Shown: piece after piece, positions 1 to 8,412 of the stretch
Numbering within the stretch: position 1 is the first letter of the stretch
Layout of the letters: every line of letters starts with the position of its first letter
NCBI GenBank assembly: GCA_946479725.1
Contig: CAMLHB010000002.1
Coordinates: 1 to 44,808 of the forward strand
DNA length: 44,808 bases
Direction: 5' to 3'
From: an uncultured Actinomycetes bacterium
GTDB taxonomy: Bacteria; Actinomycetota; Thermoleophilia; Solirubrobacterales; 70-9
Position numbers and translations under genes: made by a program
The notes under the pieces: model-generated
Seen by the model: the letters and a program-made list of their open reading frames with translations, nothing else
Told to the model about the DNA's origin: nothing
The model's database searches: none

Positions 1-1052
1 ACGTGTCCGGGCTCTACGGCACCGGCCTCGCCAGCAGCAACTACGCCCCGCCGGGCACCGACCCCGGTGCCGATCTCACCACCTGGTACGGGCTGATCAA
101 CGCCGGCGAGCCCTACGACCCGAACCCACTCGCGGCCTCGATCGTCGCCGAGATCACCGCCCACCACTCCTCGTACTACATCGACCACTCGCAGCCGCCG
201 TCGCCGCTGCTGATCCAGAGCGGCTGGAACGACGACCTCTTCCCGGTTGACGAGGCGCTGCGCTTCTACAACCGCACCCGCGCCCAGTACCCGGGCGACC
301 CGATCTCGCTCTTTCTGATGGACGACGGCCACGCCCGCAGCCAGAACAAGGCCGCCGACGAGGCGCTCTTCCTGCAGCGCGAGAATGCCTGGTTCGACCA
401 CTACCTGAAGGGCGCCGGGGCGGCGCCGAGCTCTAGCGCGGAAGCGCTGACCACGACCTGCCCGCAAACGGCGGCCTCGGAAGGCCCCTTCCGGGCGCCC
501 TCCTGGGACGCGCTGTCGCCGGGCGAGGTCCGCTTCGGCGCCGCCGCCCCGCAGGCCGTGCTGCCGGGAGCGGGCGATCCCACCATCGGCGCCGCCTTCG
601 ACCCGATCGCCGGCAGCGGCGCCTGCGCCACCGCCTCGGGCGCCAACCAGCTCGGCACCGCCAACTACCGAGTGGCCGTGCCGGCCCCCGGGTTCACCCT
701 GCTCGGCTCCCCGACCGTCATCGCCGACCTCACCGTCGCCAACTCCGACTCCGAGCTGGCGGCGCGCCTGCTCGACGTCGCCCCCGACGGCAAGGAGACC
801 CTGGTCGCCCGCGGCCTCCTGCGCCCGCGAACCGGCACCGGCACCGTCTTCCAGCTCCACCCCCAGGCCTACCGCTTCGCCGTCGGCCACACGGTCAAGC
901 TCGAGCTGCTCCCCTCCGACGCCCCCTACGCCCGCCCCTCGAACCTGCAGGCGCCGATCGCCGTCTCGAACCTGGAACTGCGCCTCCCCGTCCGCGAGCA
1001 TCCGGGCGCCGTCGGCGGCCTGGTGCGGCGGCCGGCCCCGCCCGCTCCTTAG
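1..1052 (+). CDS. CocE/NonD-family alpha/beta hydrolase, C-terminal part (5' truncated)
   Basis: The reading frame is open at the left edge, so the N-terminus and nucleophile region lie outside the window; the GTG at position 3 is unlikely to be the real start. The visible part starts late in an alpha/beta hydrolase core. QSGWNDDLFP is the usual site of the catalytic Asp, and MDDGHARS supplies the catalytic His about 45 residues later. After a small helical segment (NAWFDHYLKG) comes a beta-rich C-terminal domain of about 200 residues, as in X-Pro dipeptidyl-peptidase (S15)/CocE C-terminal jelly-roll domains. The family cleaves acyl, ester or X-Pro bonds; the substrate cannot be inferred. The stop is at 1050-1052 and the gene converges with the PAP2 gene, leaving 7 nt between stops. 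Confidence 0.75.
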   Translation, partial: VSGLYGTGLASSNYAPPGTDPGADLTTWYGLINAGEPYDPNPLAASIVAEITAHHSSYYIDHSQPPSPLLIQSGWNDDLFPVDEALRFYNRTRAQYPGDPISLFLMDDGHARSQNKAADEALFLQRENAWFDHYLKGAGAAPSSSAEALTTTCPQTAASEGPFRAPSWDALSPGEVRFGAAAPQAVLPGAGDPTIGAAFDPIAGSGACATASGANQLGTANYRVAVPAPGFTLLGSPTVIADLTVANSDSELAARLLDVAPDGKETLVARGLLRPRTGTGTVFQLHPQAYRFAVGHTVKLELLPSDAPYARPSNLQAPIAVSNLELRLPVREHPGAVGGLVRRPAPPAP

Positions 1053-1059
1053 GCAGTTC

Positions 1060-2049
1060 CTACCCCGAAGCCTCCACGGCCAAAGGCTCCGCCACGGGCA
1101 GCCTCGCTTCCTGACGACGCTCCCACCAGGCCCAGGCGGCCATCACACCGATCGCGTAGACACAGCCGAGGGCGACGTCGAAGAACCAGTGCTCGCCGGT
1201 CGCCATCAGGGTCAGGCCCATCGCCAGGGGATAGAGGAGGAGGAAGGGGCGCAGCCAGCGGTGGCGCACCCGCTTCCAGAGGAAGAGGACGACGAGGGTG
1301 GTGAAGGCGGTGTGCAGGGAGGGGACGGCGGCGACCAGGTTGCTGCTCGCCTGGCCCTTCGAGAAGAGCGAGGCGGTGCCGATGCTGATCACTTCCCAGC
1401 CCTTGCCCGTGGTGCGGTGCACTTCGCCGATCAACCCCATTTCGCCGGCCATCCACGGCGGCGCCGCCGGGAAGACGATGTAGGTGGCCAGACCGCAGAG
1501 GGCGAGCGTCACCAGTCGCCGGGTGAAGCGCTGGAAGGCGAGGCGACTGCGTGCCCATAACCAGCCGGCGAGGACGAAGGGGACGATGAAGTAGGAGGTG
1601 TAGACGAGGGTGAAGCAGACATCCCACCAGTGGACGACGCCCGGATCGTAGAGCCGGTCCTGCAGCCACTCGGTCGGCGTTTCGCCGAAGAAGACGAACC
1701 GGTCGAAGTCGATCATCGGGTGGTAGTGGATGCCGATCCCCAGCGAGTCGGCCGCCCCCCGCGTCAGGTCGTAGGCCCAGAGCACGGCGACGATCGGCAG
1801 CCAGTCGACCACCAGCTGGAGGATTTCCCGCGGCGGCCGCCCGATCGAGACGCAGGCGAGGGCGCCGCAGGTCCAGAGGATCACCAGCTCCCGCTGGACC
1901 GGGATCCCGTAGGTCGCCGTCCAGAGGACCAGCGAGATCAGGTACAGCCCGAGCGCGTAGGGACGCAGCCACGCCCAAGAGGCGAAGCGGAAATCGGCCG
2001 CCTGCTCGCGACTGTTCTCAGCAAATTCACCGGTCGCCATCCCCGCCAT
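1060..2049 (-). CDS. PAP2-superfamily integral membrane phosphatase/phosphotransferase
   Basis: A 329-residue polytopic membrane protein. It carries the two best-conserved PAP2 motifs: PSLHTAF (residues 243-249) and GEHWFFDV (residues 285-292), which supply the catalytic histidines and the Asp that orients one of them. About six hydrophobic segments are visible. Total length and the late motif position match the PAP2_3 (AUR1/inositol-phosphoceramide-synthase-like) branch, which acts on lipid phosphates or transfers phospho-headgroups at the membrane. The actual substrate is unknown. The start is ambiguous: ATG at 2049 or the second ATG at 2040, the latter preceded by GGCGGGG. It lies 24 nt downstream of the substrate-binding lipoprotein gene and is probably the last gene of the minus-strand cluster. 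Confidence 0.8.
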   Translation of the reverse strand: MAGMATGEFAENSREQAADFRFASWAWLRPYALGLYLISLVLWTATYGIPVQRELVILWTCGALACVSIGRPPREILQLVVDWLPIVAVLWAYDLTRGAADSLGIGIHYHPMIDFDRFVFFGETPTEWLQDRLYDPGVVHWWDVCFTLVYTSYFIVPFVLAGWLWARSRLAFQRFTRRLVTLALCGLATYIVFPAAPPWMAGEMGLIGEVHRTTGKGWEVISIGTASLFSKGQASSNLVAAVPSLHTAFTTLVVLFLWKRVRHRWLRPFLLLYPLAMGLTLMATGEHWFFDVALGCVYAIGVMAAWAWWERRQEARLPVAEPLAVEASG

Positions 2050-2073
2050 GCTATGCGGAGATCCGGAACTCCC

Positions 2074-3699
2074 TTACTTGAATTCGAAGCTGGTCAGGTC
2101 CTGGGCGTAGATCGGGTTGACGACGACCTTGTCGAGGTTGATCGAGTCGGCGACGAAGGTGCCGAGCGTCAGCGTCCCGAAGGGCGCCCAGGGTGCCTGC
2201 TTCATCACTGCGCGATCGAGCGCCGCGTATTCGCCTTCGACGGCCGGATCGAGCTGCCGGCGGGCGAGCTCCTTGATCCTGCGGTTGATCGCGGCGTCGT
2301 CGAAGTGCGACCAGTTCGAATTGCCGTTGGGGAGGATCGCTTCGCCGGAGAGCTGCGGGCGGAAGTAGTCGTCCGGGTGCGGGTAATCGAGCAGCCAGTT
2401 GCCGAAGCCGGTGTCGAGGTCCGGCGTCTCGGAGTTGCCGATCACGGTGAAGTAGTTGGCGGCGCCGACCACTTTCAGGGTGACGTCGAAGCCGAGTTCG
2501 CTCAGCACCTGTTCGTAGTATTCGCCCGCTTCTTTGGTCGGCGGCAGGTCGAGGGTCCAGACCGTGACCTTGCGTTCGGCCGGGTCGGCACCTTCGATCA
2601 GCCGCTTCGCCCGTTCGAGGTCGTGGGGATAGAGCTGGAAGCGGCGGTAGCCCGGCATGTGGGGAGGCAGGATCTGCTGACTGCGGTCGAGGGTGCCGGC
2701 GTAGATCCGTTCCAGCGCTTCCGGGTCGACCGCGTAGTTGACCGCCCGCCGCACCCGCACGTCGTCGAAGGGCGGTTCCTGGGTGTTCATCCAGAAGTAG
2801 TAGACGCCGATCATCGGGTCTTCGCGGAACTGGCTGCCTTCGTAGCGCTTCCTGATTTCGGCGTAGCGTTCCGGCGGCGGCGGGTTCTTCATCCAGTCGA
2901 CTTCGCCGCGTTCGACCTCTTCGACCTGGGTCGAGGGATTGCTGCGGACTTCGAACTTGATCTTGTCGACGTGCCCGTCGGGCAGCTGCGGCATCGCCGG
3001 GCCGTTGGCCGATTCCCAGTAGGGATTGCGTGCGTATTCCCAGCTGCGGCCGGGCTTGACCGCGGTGATCATGTACGGGCCGGTCGCCGGCGGCGGGTGC
3101 GGCGTCTGGTCTTCGACCGGAGTGTCGGGCGGCAGCAGCGAGCCGAAGGACAGAGCCAGGACGTTGCTGAAGGTCCCGCTCGGTTCGGTCAGGCGGATGA
3201 CGATCCGGCCGCTGGCGTCGTCGGCGGCGATGCCGTCGATCCCGCCCTGCTTCGTCCTCGCGAAGCGTTCGGCGCCGACGATCCCGGTGAAGAAGGACGA
3301 GCCGGCGGAGTTGAGCCGGAAGAGCCGTTCGATCGCGAAGCGGAAGTCGGAGGCTTTCACCGGCGTCCCGTCGGAGTACTTCAGGCCCGGCCGCAGCTGC
3401 AGCGTGTAGCGGCGCCCGCCCTGGTCGATCTTCGGCAGGCTGCGCGCCAGGCCGGGGAGCAGGCGGGTACCGGCGGTGCCGCCCGCGGACGGATGGGTGA
3501 GCAGCGGGATGTAGGTGTCGTGCATCGCCGTCGCCCCTTCGAGCGTGAAGGAGAGGCCCGGGTCGAGGTAGTCGGGGAAGGAGTTGTAGGTGCCGAGCAG
3601 CGTCTCCCCGTTGCCGGATTCGCCGCTGGAGCCGCAGCCCGCCAGCAGCGCTGAAACCAGTAGGGCGAACGCCATCAGGCTGAGGACTGGTCTGCGCAT
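2074..3699 (-). CDS. ABC transporter substrate-binding lipoprotein, family 5 (peptide/nickel type)
   Basis: A 541-residue protein, the usual length for SBP_bac_5 (OppA/DppA-like) binding proteins. The N-terminus is a lipoprotein signal: MRRP, a hydrophobic stretch, then the lipobox LLAGC with the lipidated Cys at residue 22, followed by a Gly/Ser linker. The body shows family landmarks: YTLQLRPGLKYSDGTPVKASDF near residue 100 (the conserved 'F.LR.GVKFSDG.P.TA.DV' segment) and repeated VRRAVNYAVD/YW-type motifs. It should sit outside the membrane and bind a peptide-like solute. No permease or ATPase gene is nearby, so it is an orphan binding protein. The start is 1 nt after the potassium channel stop (3701), implying tight coupling to that gene. 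Confidence 0.9.
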   Translation of the reverse strand: MRRPVLSLMAFALLVSALLAGCGSSGESGNGETLLGTYNSFPDYLDPGLSFTLEGATAMHDTYIPLLTHPSAGGTAGTRLLPGLARSLPKIDQGGRRYTLQLRPGLKYSDGTPVKASDFRFAIERLFRLNSAGSSFFTGIVGAERFARTKQGGIDGIAADDASGRIVIRLTEPSGTFSNVLALSFGSLLPPDTPVEDQTPHPPPATGPYMITAVKPGRSWEYARNPYWESANGPAMPQLPDGHVDKIKFEVRSNPSTQVEEVERGEVDWMKNPPPPERYAEIRKRYEGSQFREDPMIGVYYFWMNTQEPPFDDVRVRRAVNYAVDPEALERIYAGTLDRSQQILPPHMPGYRRFQLYPHDLERAKRLIEGADPAERKVTVWTLDLPPTKEAGEYYEQVLSELGFDVTLKVVGAANYFTVIGNSETPDLDTGFGNWLLDYPHPDDYFRPQLSGEAILPNGNSNWSHFDDAAINRRIKELARRQLDPAVEGEYAALDRAVMKQAPWAPFGTLTLGTFVADSINLDKVVVNPIYAQDLTSFEFK

Positions 3700-3700
3700 G

Positions 3701-4591
3701 TCACTCCTCGATCGGACCGTGTTCAGACTGATAATGGCGCAGCGTCTCCTCGGTCGACTCCCCGGGCATACGCAGCCTGACTCTCAAGGTACCGGCGAAG
3801 TCGTCAATCGCCAGCTGCAGGATCTGCGCCCGCACCCGCAGCGCCTGCGGCCGCCCCTCCTCCCCCGCCTCCTCGGCGAGCTGGGTGAGGAAGGGCAGCA
3901 GCCCCGCCAGCGCCCGCTCCTCGTCCTCGGTGCGGAAGTAGTGGGTGATCGGGAAGTGGATGACGTCGCGGCGGGTGCGGATCAGCTGCTCCGCGAACCC
4001 GGCCAGCATCGTCTCCAGCAGGGCGGGGTCGGCGTCGGCCAGCTTCTCCCCCAACCGCTCCTCCGTCTCCTTCGCCAGGCGGACCTCGTGGGCGAGCGAG
4101 TCGCGGCGGGAGATCGAGCCGTAGATCGAGATCAGCCAGGAGATGCTGGCGGTCAGCAGGCCGAGTCCGAACATCGTCTCCACCGGGCCGAGGATCTGCA
4201 GCAGCGACGAGGCTGGCGAGATGTCGCCGTAGCCGAGGCTGGTGAGGTTGACGAGGGAGATGTAGAGGGCGTCGAGGAAGCCGGTGTGCTCGGCGGGGTT
4301 GAGGTTGGGATCGAAGTTGAAGCCGCCCGGCAGCTGCGGCATGAAGATCAGCGCCCAGCCCAGCGCTAGCAGCCCCGCCCAGGTGCCGACGACGGCGATG
4401 TAGCCGATCGGTCCGGCGAGGAGGCCGATCGTGCTCGGCCCGCGGGGCAGCTTCCGCGCCGCCCAGGCCACGCCCCGGACGACCCGGCGGGCGACCATGC
4501 CGCGGCCGAGCGGGTGGAAGAGCACGTCGAAGATGTCCCGCAGGGCGAGCAGGACCAGGGCGACGCCGAGCAGGGTCCAGACGAGATCCAC
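3701..4591 (-). CDS. Two-TM potassium channel protein (ion_trans_2)
   Basis: A 296-residue protein with a GTG start at 4591. A first TM pair covers residues 3-20 and 57-84. The pore loop carries the potassium selectivity filter TSLGYGD (residues 117-123), followed by an inner helix (about 134-158). The C-terminal half is soluble and charged and has no recognisable RCK/TrkA nucleotide-binding motif; it may be a gating or assembly domain. The filter is strong evidence for K+ selectivity; direction and gating are unknown. The start lies 9 nt after the glycosyltransferase stop, and the stop is immediately before the lipoprotein gene, so it is probably co-transcribed with both. Confidence 0.88.
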   Translation of the reverse strand: MDLVWTLLGVALVLLALRDIFDVLFHPLGRGMVARRVVRGVAWAARKLPRGPSTIGLLAGPIGYIAVVGTWAGLLALGWALIFMPQLPGGFNFDPNLNPAEHTGFLDALYISLVNLTSLGYGDISPASSLLQILGPVETMFGLGLLTASISWLISIYGSISRRDSLAHEVRLAKETEERLGEKLADADPALLETMLAGFAEQLIRTRRDVIHFPITHYFRTEDEERALAGLLPFLTQLAEEAGEEGRPQALRVRAQILQLAIDDFAGTLRVRLRMPGESTEETLRHYQSEHGPIEE

Positions 4592-4600
4592 GCCGGGACG

Positions 4601-5965
4601 CTAACCGACCCTGGCGCCGGCGCGGATCAGTTCCGCCAGTTCGCGCCCGCTCCGGCCCCAGGAGTAGCGCTCGACCGCCTTGGCGCGGGCCCGTTGGCCG
4701 CGCCGCTCGCGCTCGGCTTCGTCTTCCACCGCGGCGACGATCGCCGCGGCGAGCGCCTCGGCGTCGTCGGGCTCGACCAGCCAGCCGTCCTCGGGGTCGT
4801 CGACGATCGCCGCCGGGCCGCCGCGGTCGACGGCGATCGCCGGCAGCCCGCAGGCCATCGCCTCGACCAGGACGTGGCCGAACTGCTCCCGGACCGAGGC
4901 GTGGACGAGGAGGTCGCCGGCGCGCAGGAACGACGGCAGCTCCTCGTGGCCGTGCCAGCCGGCGAGGAAGACGTCGCGGACGCCGGTGCGGGCGATCGCG
5001 TCACAGGGGTGCTCCCCCTCCCACTCGCCGGGGTGGCCGCCGACCAGGACCAGGGCAGCGCGGCGCTTCAGCCGCCGCTGGGCGCTGGCGAAGGCTTCGA
5101 TCAGCAGCGGCAGCCGCTTGACCTCGGTGAAACGCCCGACCGCCAGCAGCACCACCCCCTCCAGAGCCGTCAGCTCGGACTCTTCGTAGGAGACGCCGCC
5201 CGGGCTCCCTCCCGGGCGCCAGCCTCGCGGTTCGGTGACCAGGTGCCGGCGCCAGTGGGCCCGCCGATCCACCGGGCCGGGCTTGAAGATCGGGGCGACG
5301 CCGTTGGGGATGTAGGCGAAGCGGTCCCCCTCCAGTCCCAGCAGCACGGCGGCGCGATCGAGACCGCCGCGGTCGTTGACGACGATCCGCTCGCAGGCGG
5401 CGGCCCAACGCCGCAGGCGCCGGGCCCACTCCTCCGCGAACCGCCACCCGGGCGGCGGGCCCGCCTCGATCTCCTCCAGCATCAGCAGCTCGGTGCCGTG
5501 GACGTGGCCGATCACCGGCACCCCAGGCAGCACCCGCGCCGCCGCCTCGTTCAGCGGGGTGAGGTGGTGGAGGTAGAGGGCGTCGACCCCGGGCTCGGCG
5601 GCGGCCGCCATCGCCTCGGCCCAGACCTCGACCTGCAGCTCGAAGGCCTCCTCGTCGAGGGAGGCGAGGACCGCGTCCGGCGCCCCGGGCCGGTCCTCGT
5701 AGGAGCCGTGCATCGGCGCCGTCCCGGCCGGCCCGCGGAAGCGCAGCGGCTCGGCGGAACGCATCGCCGGCGTGAAGTCGATCGCCCGTAGGTCGAGCCC
5801 GGCGTAGAAGCTGCTCGCCAGCGAATCGTCGCCCAGATCCGAGCGCGACCCGGCCAGCAGCGTCACCTCGATCCCGTTGGCACCCAGCTCCCGGGCGATC
5901 GCCCGCGCCGAGTGCGCCGAACCGCCGCGGGGATAGAAGTAGATCCCCATCAGAACTCTCTGCAC
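4601..5965 (-). CDS. GT4-family glycosyltransferase
   Basis: A GT-B fold glycosyltransferase of 454 residues using a GTG at 5965 (reads V-QRVLMGIYFYPRGGSAHSA), which gives the usual N-terminal beta strand followed by the G-G-S loop. ATG at 5950 is the alternative. The frame stays open upstream, but that extension overlaps the next gene in another frame and is Arg-rich, so it was dropped. The C-terminal domain has LAVGRFTEVKRLPLLIEAF, LVGGHPGEW and the donor-binding EQFGHVLVEAMACGLP segment (E-x7-E pattern). A phosphodiester glycosidase-like gene lies just upstream and a K+ channel just downstream. The sugar donor and acceptor cannot be inferred; extracellular glycan or glycolipid synthesis is plausible. 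Confidence 0.88.
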   Translation of the reverse strand: MQRVLMGIYFYPRGGSAHSARAIARELGANGIEVTLLAGSRSDLGDDSLASSFYAGLDLRAIDFTPAMRSAEPLRFRGPAGTAPMHGSYEDRPGAPDAVLASLDEEAFELQVEVWAEAMAAAAEPGVDALYLHHLTPLNEAAARVLPGVPVIGHVHGTELLMLEEIEAGPPPGWRFAEEWARRLRRWAAACERIVVNDRGGLDRAAVLLGLEGDRFAYIPNGVAPIFKPGPVDRRAHWRRHLVTEPRGWRPGGSPGGVSYEESELTALEGVVLLAVGRFTEVKRLPLLIEAFASAQRRLKRRAALVLVGGHPGEWEGEHPCDAIARTGVRDVFLAGWHGHEELPSFLRAGDLLVHASVREQFGHVLVEAMACGLPAIAVDRGGPAAIVDDPEDGWLVEPDDAEALAAAIVAAVEDEAERERRGQRARAKAVERYSWGRSGRELAELIRAGARVG

Positions 5966-6006
5966 GTCGGCGGCCACGGCCACCGAGGCTAGCGGCGACT
6001 TGGCAG

Positions 6007-6789
6007 TCAGGCCTGGCGCGGGGTCAAGCAGAGCGCGGTGGCGACCTCGCGGCCGCCGGTCAGCTCGAGGCCGTGCTCCTCGCGCGGGGTGTTGACGAGG
6101 GTGCGCCCGACGACCAGGGAGGCGGAGCCGCCGCCGTCGAGGTTGATCGCGGTCTCGGCGCCGAGGTCGGCCATCGCCGTCGCCAGCTCCGCCATCGTCA
6201 GCCCCGCCTCGTCGTCGGCGCGGCCGTCGCACACGACGGCGATCAGGTCGCGGGCAGATAGCCCCAGAGCTGCGCGCGGGTAGCGACCGGCGGTGATGTC
6301 GGAGTCGAACTGGCGCGAGCCCGCTGAGAAACCCTCGGCGTCGACGCCTTCCCGGACCAGCGGTTGGCCGCCGGCGACCAGCATCGGGCCGGCGTGGAGG
6401 AGGTCGCCGCGGGGCTCCTCCCCCAGCTCGCGCCGCGCCGCCAGCCGCACCTCGCCCCCGCTGGTGTGGACGCAGGCGCGCTGCTCGTGCCAAGGCGCGT
6501 CGAAGGGCTCGGTCGCGAGCACCCGTCCGTCGATCCAGAGGTCACCCAGCGCCGGGCCGCCGGGCCGCATGTAGAAGCCGCCGACGATCGCGTGCTCGGT
6601 GCCGCTGCTCTCGCACCATCCCAGAACGGTCGCGCACGGTCGCAGCGCCACCACCCGCAGGTCGAACTCGGCGCGGGCGAAGCGGGCGACATGGGCCGTC
6701 GTCGTCGCGCCGTCGTCGAGGCGAAGCCGGCGCCGCTCGAGCGTCGGCCGTGCCGTCTCGACTGCCGTAGGTGGGGGTGCCGTTCGCAT
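6007..6789 (-). CDS. Phosphodiester glycosidase (NAGPA-domain) family protein
   Basis: 260 residues, ATG at 6789. The C-terminal half has the NAGPA/PF09992 signature: DLIAVVCDGRADDEAGLTMAELATAM followed by INLDGGGSASLVVG, with the catalytic-loop Asp in NLDGGGS. HAIVGGFYMR in the first half matches the conserved 'a(i)NggFf' region. Family members remove GlcNAc from phosphodiester-linked glycans or act on related exopolysaccharide linkages. No signal peptide is visible, so it may be cytosolic or use an unrecognised route. It lies 41 nt before the glycosyltransferase start and 20 nt after the methyltransferase stop, in the same direction. A joint role in phosphoglycan metabolism is an inference. 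Confidence 0.82.
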   Translation of the reverse strand: MRTAPPPTAVETARPTLERRRLRLDDGATTTAHVARFARAEFDLRVVALRPCATVLGWCESSGTEHAIVGGFYMRPGGPALGDLWIDGRVLATEPFDAPWHEQRACVHTSGGEVRLAARRELGEEPRGDLLHAGPMLVAGGQPLVREGVDAEGFSAGSRQFDSDITAGRYPRAALGLSARDLIAVVCDGRADDEAGLTMAELATAMADLGAETAINLDGGGSASLVVGRTLVNTPREEHGLELTGGREVATALCLTPRQA

Positions 6790-6809
6790 TCGAATGTCCT
6801 AAACCGGAC

Positions 6810-7709
6810 TCACCGGAATGGAACAGCACCCCCAGGACGGAGATGTTGCTTTCTCGGTTTCCGGCGGCGACGACGAGCTACGGCTGGGCCTCGATGATGT
6901 GGATCGCGGATCCTGCCGGCCTCCCCGGCCGCCGGATGCTGGTCACCGCGGTGCAGCTCCACGCGCCCGAACCCGGCGCTGCGCAGCGCGGCCTCCGGCG
7001 TCGTCCCCGCGCGCCCGTAGGCGTGGACCTTGCCGCGGACGAAAGCTCCGAGGAGGACGGCGAAGGCACGCTCGGGGACGCTGCGGTCGGACGCGTCGAG
7101 CCGCAGGTCCGCCAGGTAGACGCCGCGGTCGAACCGCGCGAGGACCCTGGCGATCCGGGCCCAGACAGCCTCGACGGTGTCGCCGTCGAGGTAGGTCAGC
7201 AGGCCCTCGGTGACGATCGCCAGCCCCGCAGCCGGATCGAGGGTGTCGGCAAGCGCGGCGAGGCTGCCGGGGCCGCCGTCGCGGAGGATGTCGACCTCGA
7301 CGACGCGGTGGCGGTCCCCGAGCGACCCCATCCGCTCCAGCGCCTCGCGCTTGCGCCGCGCCATCGCCGGCAGGTCGGCCTCAATGTAGGTGAGCCGGTC
7401 GCCGTGGCGCTCACTGAAGCGCCAGCCCCGGGGCGACATTCCGCAGGCCACCTCGACCACCTGGCCGATCCCGCCCTCGATCTGTTCCTCGAGCAGCGAG
7501 TCGATGATCCGGTGCCTGGCGAGGAGCACGCCCTCCAACGTCGGGCCGCCCACCGCCCTGCTGACCGCGAACGGCAGTGCCAGGGCGCCGTGGAAGACCT
7601 GCCCCTGCCAGGTGCGCAGCTGCGGATCGGAGAGCCCGTTGCGGACCCAGGTCTCCCCCGTGTAGTGCGCGGTCGGCGATACCGCACCGTTTCCTTCGCC
7701 CGCGGCCAT
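6810..7709 (-). CDS. SAM-dependent methyltransferase, leucine carboxyl methyltransferase-like; C-terminus probably frameshifted
   Basis: Starts at ATG 7709. The family pattern is clear: ARHRIIDSLLEEQI, then QVVEVACGMSPRGWRF (SAM-binding loop), YIEADLPAMARRKREAL and IVTEGLLTYLD, all typical of the LCM/PPM1-type methyltransferases common in actinobacteria. After AGFGRVELHRGDQHP (about 6930) the reading frame becomes an Arg-rich non-protein-like tail ending at 6810. The adjacent frame instead gives GSAIHIIEAQP and a stop at 6878, which fits the family's usual C-terminal strand. A single-base indel, real or from sequencing, near 6920-6940 is therefore likely. The enzyme would methylate a carboxylate of unknown identity. 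It is 27 nt downstream of the DUF2867 gene. Confidence 0.75.
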   Translation of the reverse strand: MAAGEGNGAVSPTAHYTGETWVRNGLSDPQLRTWQGQVFHGALALPFAVSRAVGGPTLEGVLLARHRIIDSLLEEQIEGGIGQVVEVACGMSPRGWRFSERHGDRLTYIEADLPAMARRKREALERMGSLGDRHRVVEVDILRDGGPGSLAALADTLDPAAGLAIVTEGLLTYLDGDTVEAVWARIARVLARFDRGVYLADLRLDASDRSVPERAFAVLLGAFVRGKVHAYGRAGTTPEAALRSAGFGRVELHRGDQHPAAGEAGRIRDPHHRGPAVARRRRRKPRKQHLRPGGAVPFR

Positions 7710-7736
7710 CCGCGCATTCTGCCGGATCGGCGCGAC

Positions 7737-8354
7737 TCAGCCTGGGCGCCGCGCCGCCCAGGCCCGCCCCACCTCCCGCATCAGCGCCGGGTAGACGACG
7801 AGGTAGCGGAAGGGTTTGATCAGCGCCATGTAGGCCCTGCCGAAAAGGCCCCGTGGCTTCACGTAGACGGCCATCTGGCCCTGGTAGCGGCCGTCCCCGC
7901 GCTCGACCCAGGCCAGGTGGAGGACGCCGTGGACGGTCTTGTTCGAGACCTCGGCGGCTGCCTCGCGCTCGGTGCGGTAGAGGGGGACGAAGGGGAGCGA
8001 GTCGAAGTCGAAGCCCGCCGCGGTGCTCCTCAGGTCGGCGGGCAGGCGGTCGCGGAGCGTGGTCTCGGCGCTGCCGGGAATCGCGAGGTCGCCGTCGCCG
8101 TCGCCGTCAACGGGTGAGGAGATCTCACCGAGGTCGAACCAGGCACCGAGGCGGTTGCGGAGATCCCAGAGGAAGCGGGCCGGGCGGTTTTCCGTCGCGG
8201 TCGGGTCCATCGAGCCGATGAACTCCAGGAAGGCATCGAAATCCTCGGCGCAGCCTTCCACCGGCAGAGCCCAGACGTCTTCGAGGATGAAGTCGGGGAC
8301 CAGCTCGTGGATCCGCAGCGGGCGGCGTTCGTGCTCCACCTTCAGGCGCTTCAT
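7737..8354 (-). CDS. DUF2867 domain protein
   Basis: 205 residues from ATG 8354 (MKRLKVEHERRPLRIHELVPDF). Two in-frame ATGs lie upstream (8369, 8405). The one at 8405 lies upstream of the -10 candidate, so it would not be transcribed; the one at 8369 sits inside a palindrome. GGAGCGGG precedes 8354 at a suitable distance. The C-terminal half has the DUF2867 pattern: LHLAWVERGDGRYQGQMAVYVKPRGLFGRAYMALIKPFRYLVVYPALM. These domains often occur alone or fused to NAD-binding proteins; biochemical function is not known. It is divergent from a TetR gene and likely its target. It is the first gene of an eight-gene minus-strand run. Confidence 0.8.
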   Translation of the reverse strand: MKRLKVEHERRPLRIHELVPDFILEDVWALPVEGCAEDFDAFLEFIGSMDPTATENRPARFLWDLRNRLGAWFDLGEISSPVDGDGDGDLAIPGSAETTLRDRLPADLRSTAAGFDFDSLPFVPLYRTEREAAAEVSNKTVHGVLHLAWVERGDGRYQGQMAVYVKPRGLFGRAYMALIKPFRYLVVYPALMREVGRAWAARRPG

Positions 8355-8365
8355 CTCGTCCCGCT

Positions 8366-8383
8366 CCATACGCTCTCGTATGG
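8366..8383. promoter_or_regulatory. Palindrome 1, candidate TetR operator (ATAC-N6-GTAT)
   Basis: A perfect 7-bp inverted repeat, CCATACG-CTCT-CGTATGG. Its core ATAC-N6-GTAT recurs at 8412-8425, centred 44 bp away. It sits just downstream of the -10 candidate of the DUF2867 promoter, so binding there would block initiation. Assignment to the adjacent TetR protein is an inference. Confidence 0.6.
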
Positions 8384-8412
8384 AAATTAGGGGACGGATT
8401 TGCATCCGTCAA
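8384..8412 (-). promoter_or_regulatory. Candidate sigma-70 promoter for the DUF2867 gene
   Basis: On the minus strand, TTGACG (8412-8407), a 17-nt spacer and TAATTT (8389-8384). Transcription would begin near 8377, inside palindrome 1, leaving a leader of about 23 nt before ATG 8354. It overlaps the opposite-strand promoter, so the two divergent genes share one control region. Confidence 0.55.

Noticed and set aside
1630..3654. 674-residue open frame on the plus strand
   Set aside because: It runs antisense to the PAP2 and lipoprotein genes and is rich in Arg, Val, Asp and Gly with no domain; typical GC-rich shadow.
4601..6493. 630-residue version of the glycosyltransferase
   Set aside because: The extra N-terminus is Arg/Gly-rich and overlaps the phosphodiester glycosidase gene in another frame.
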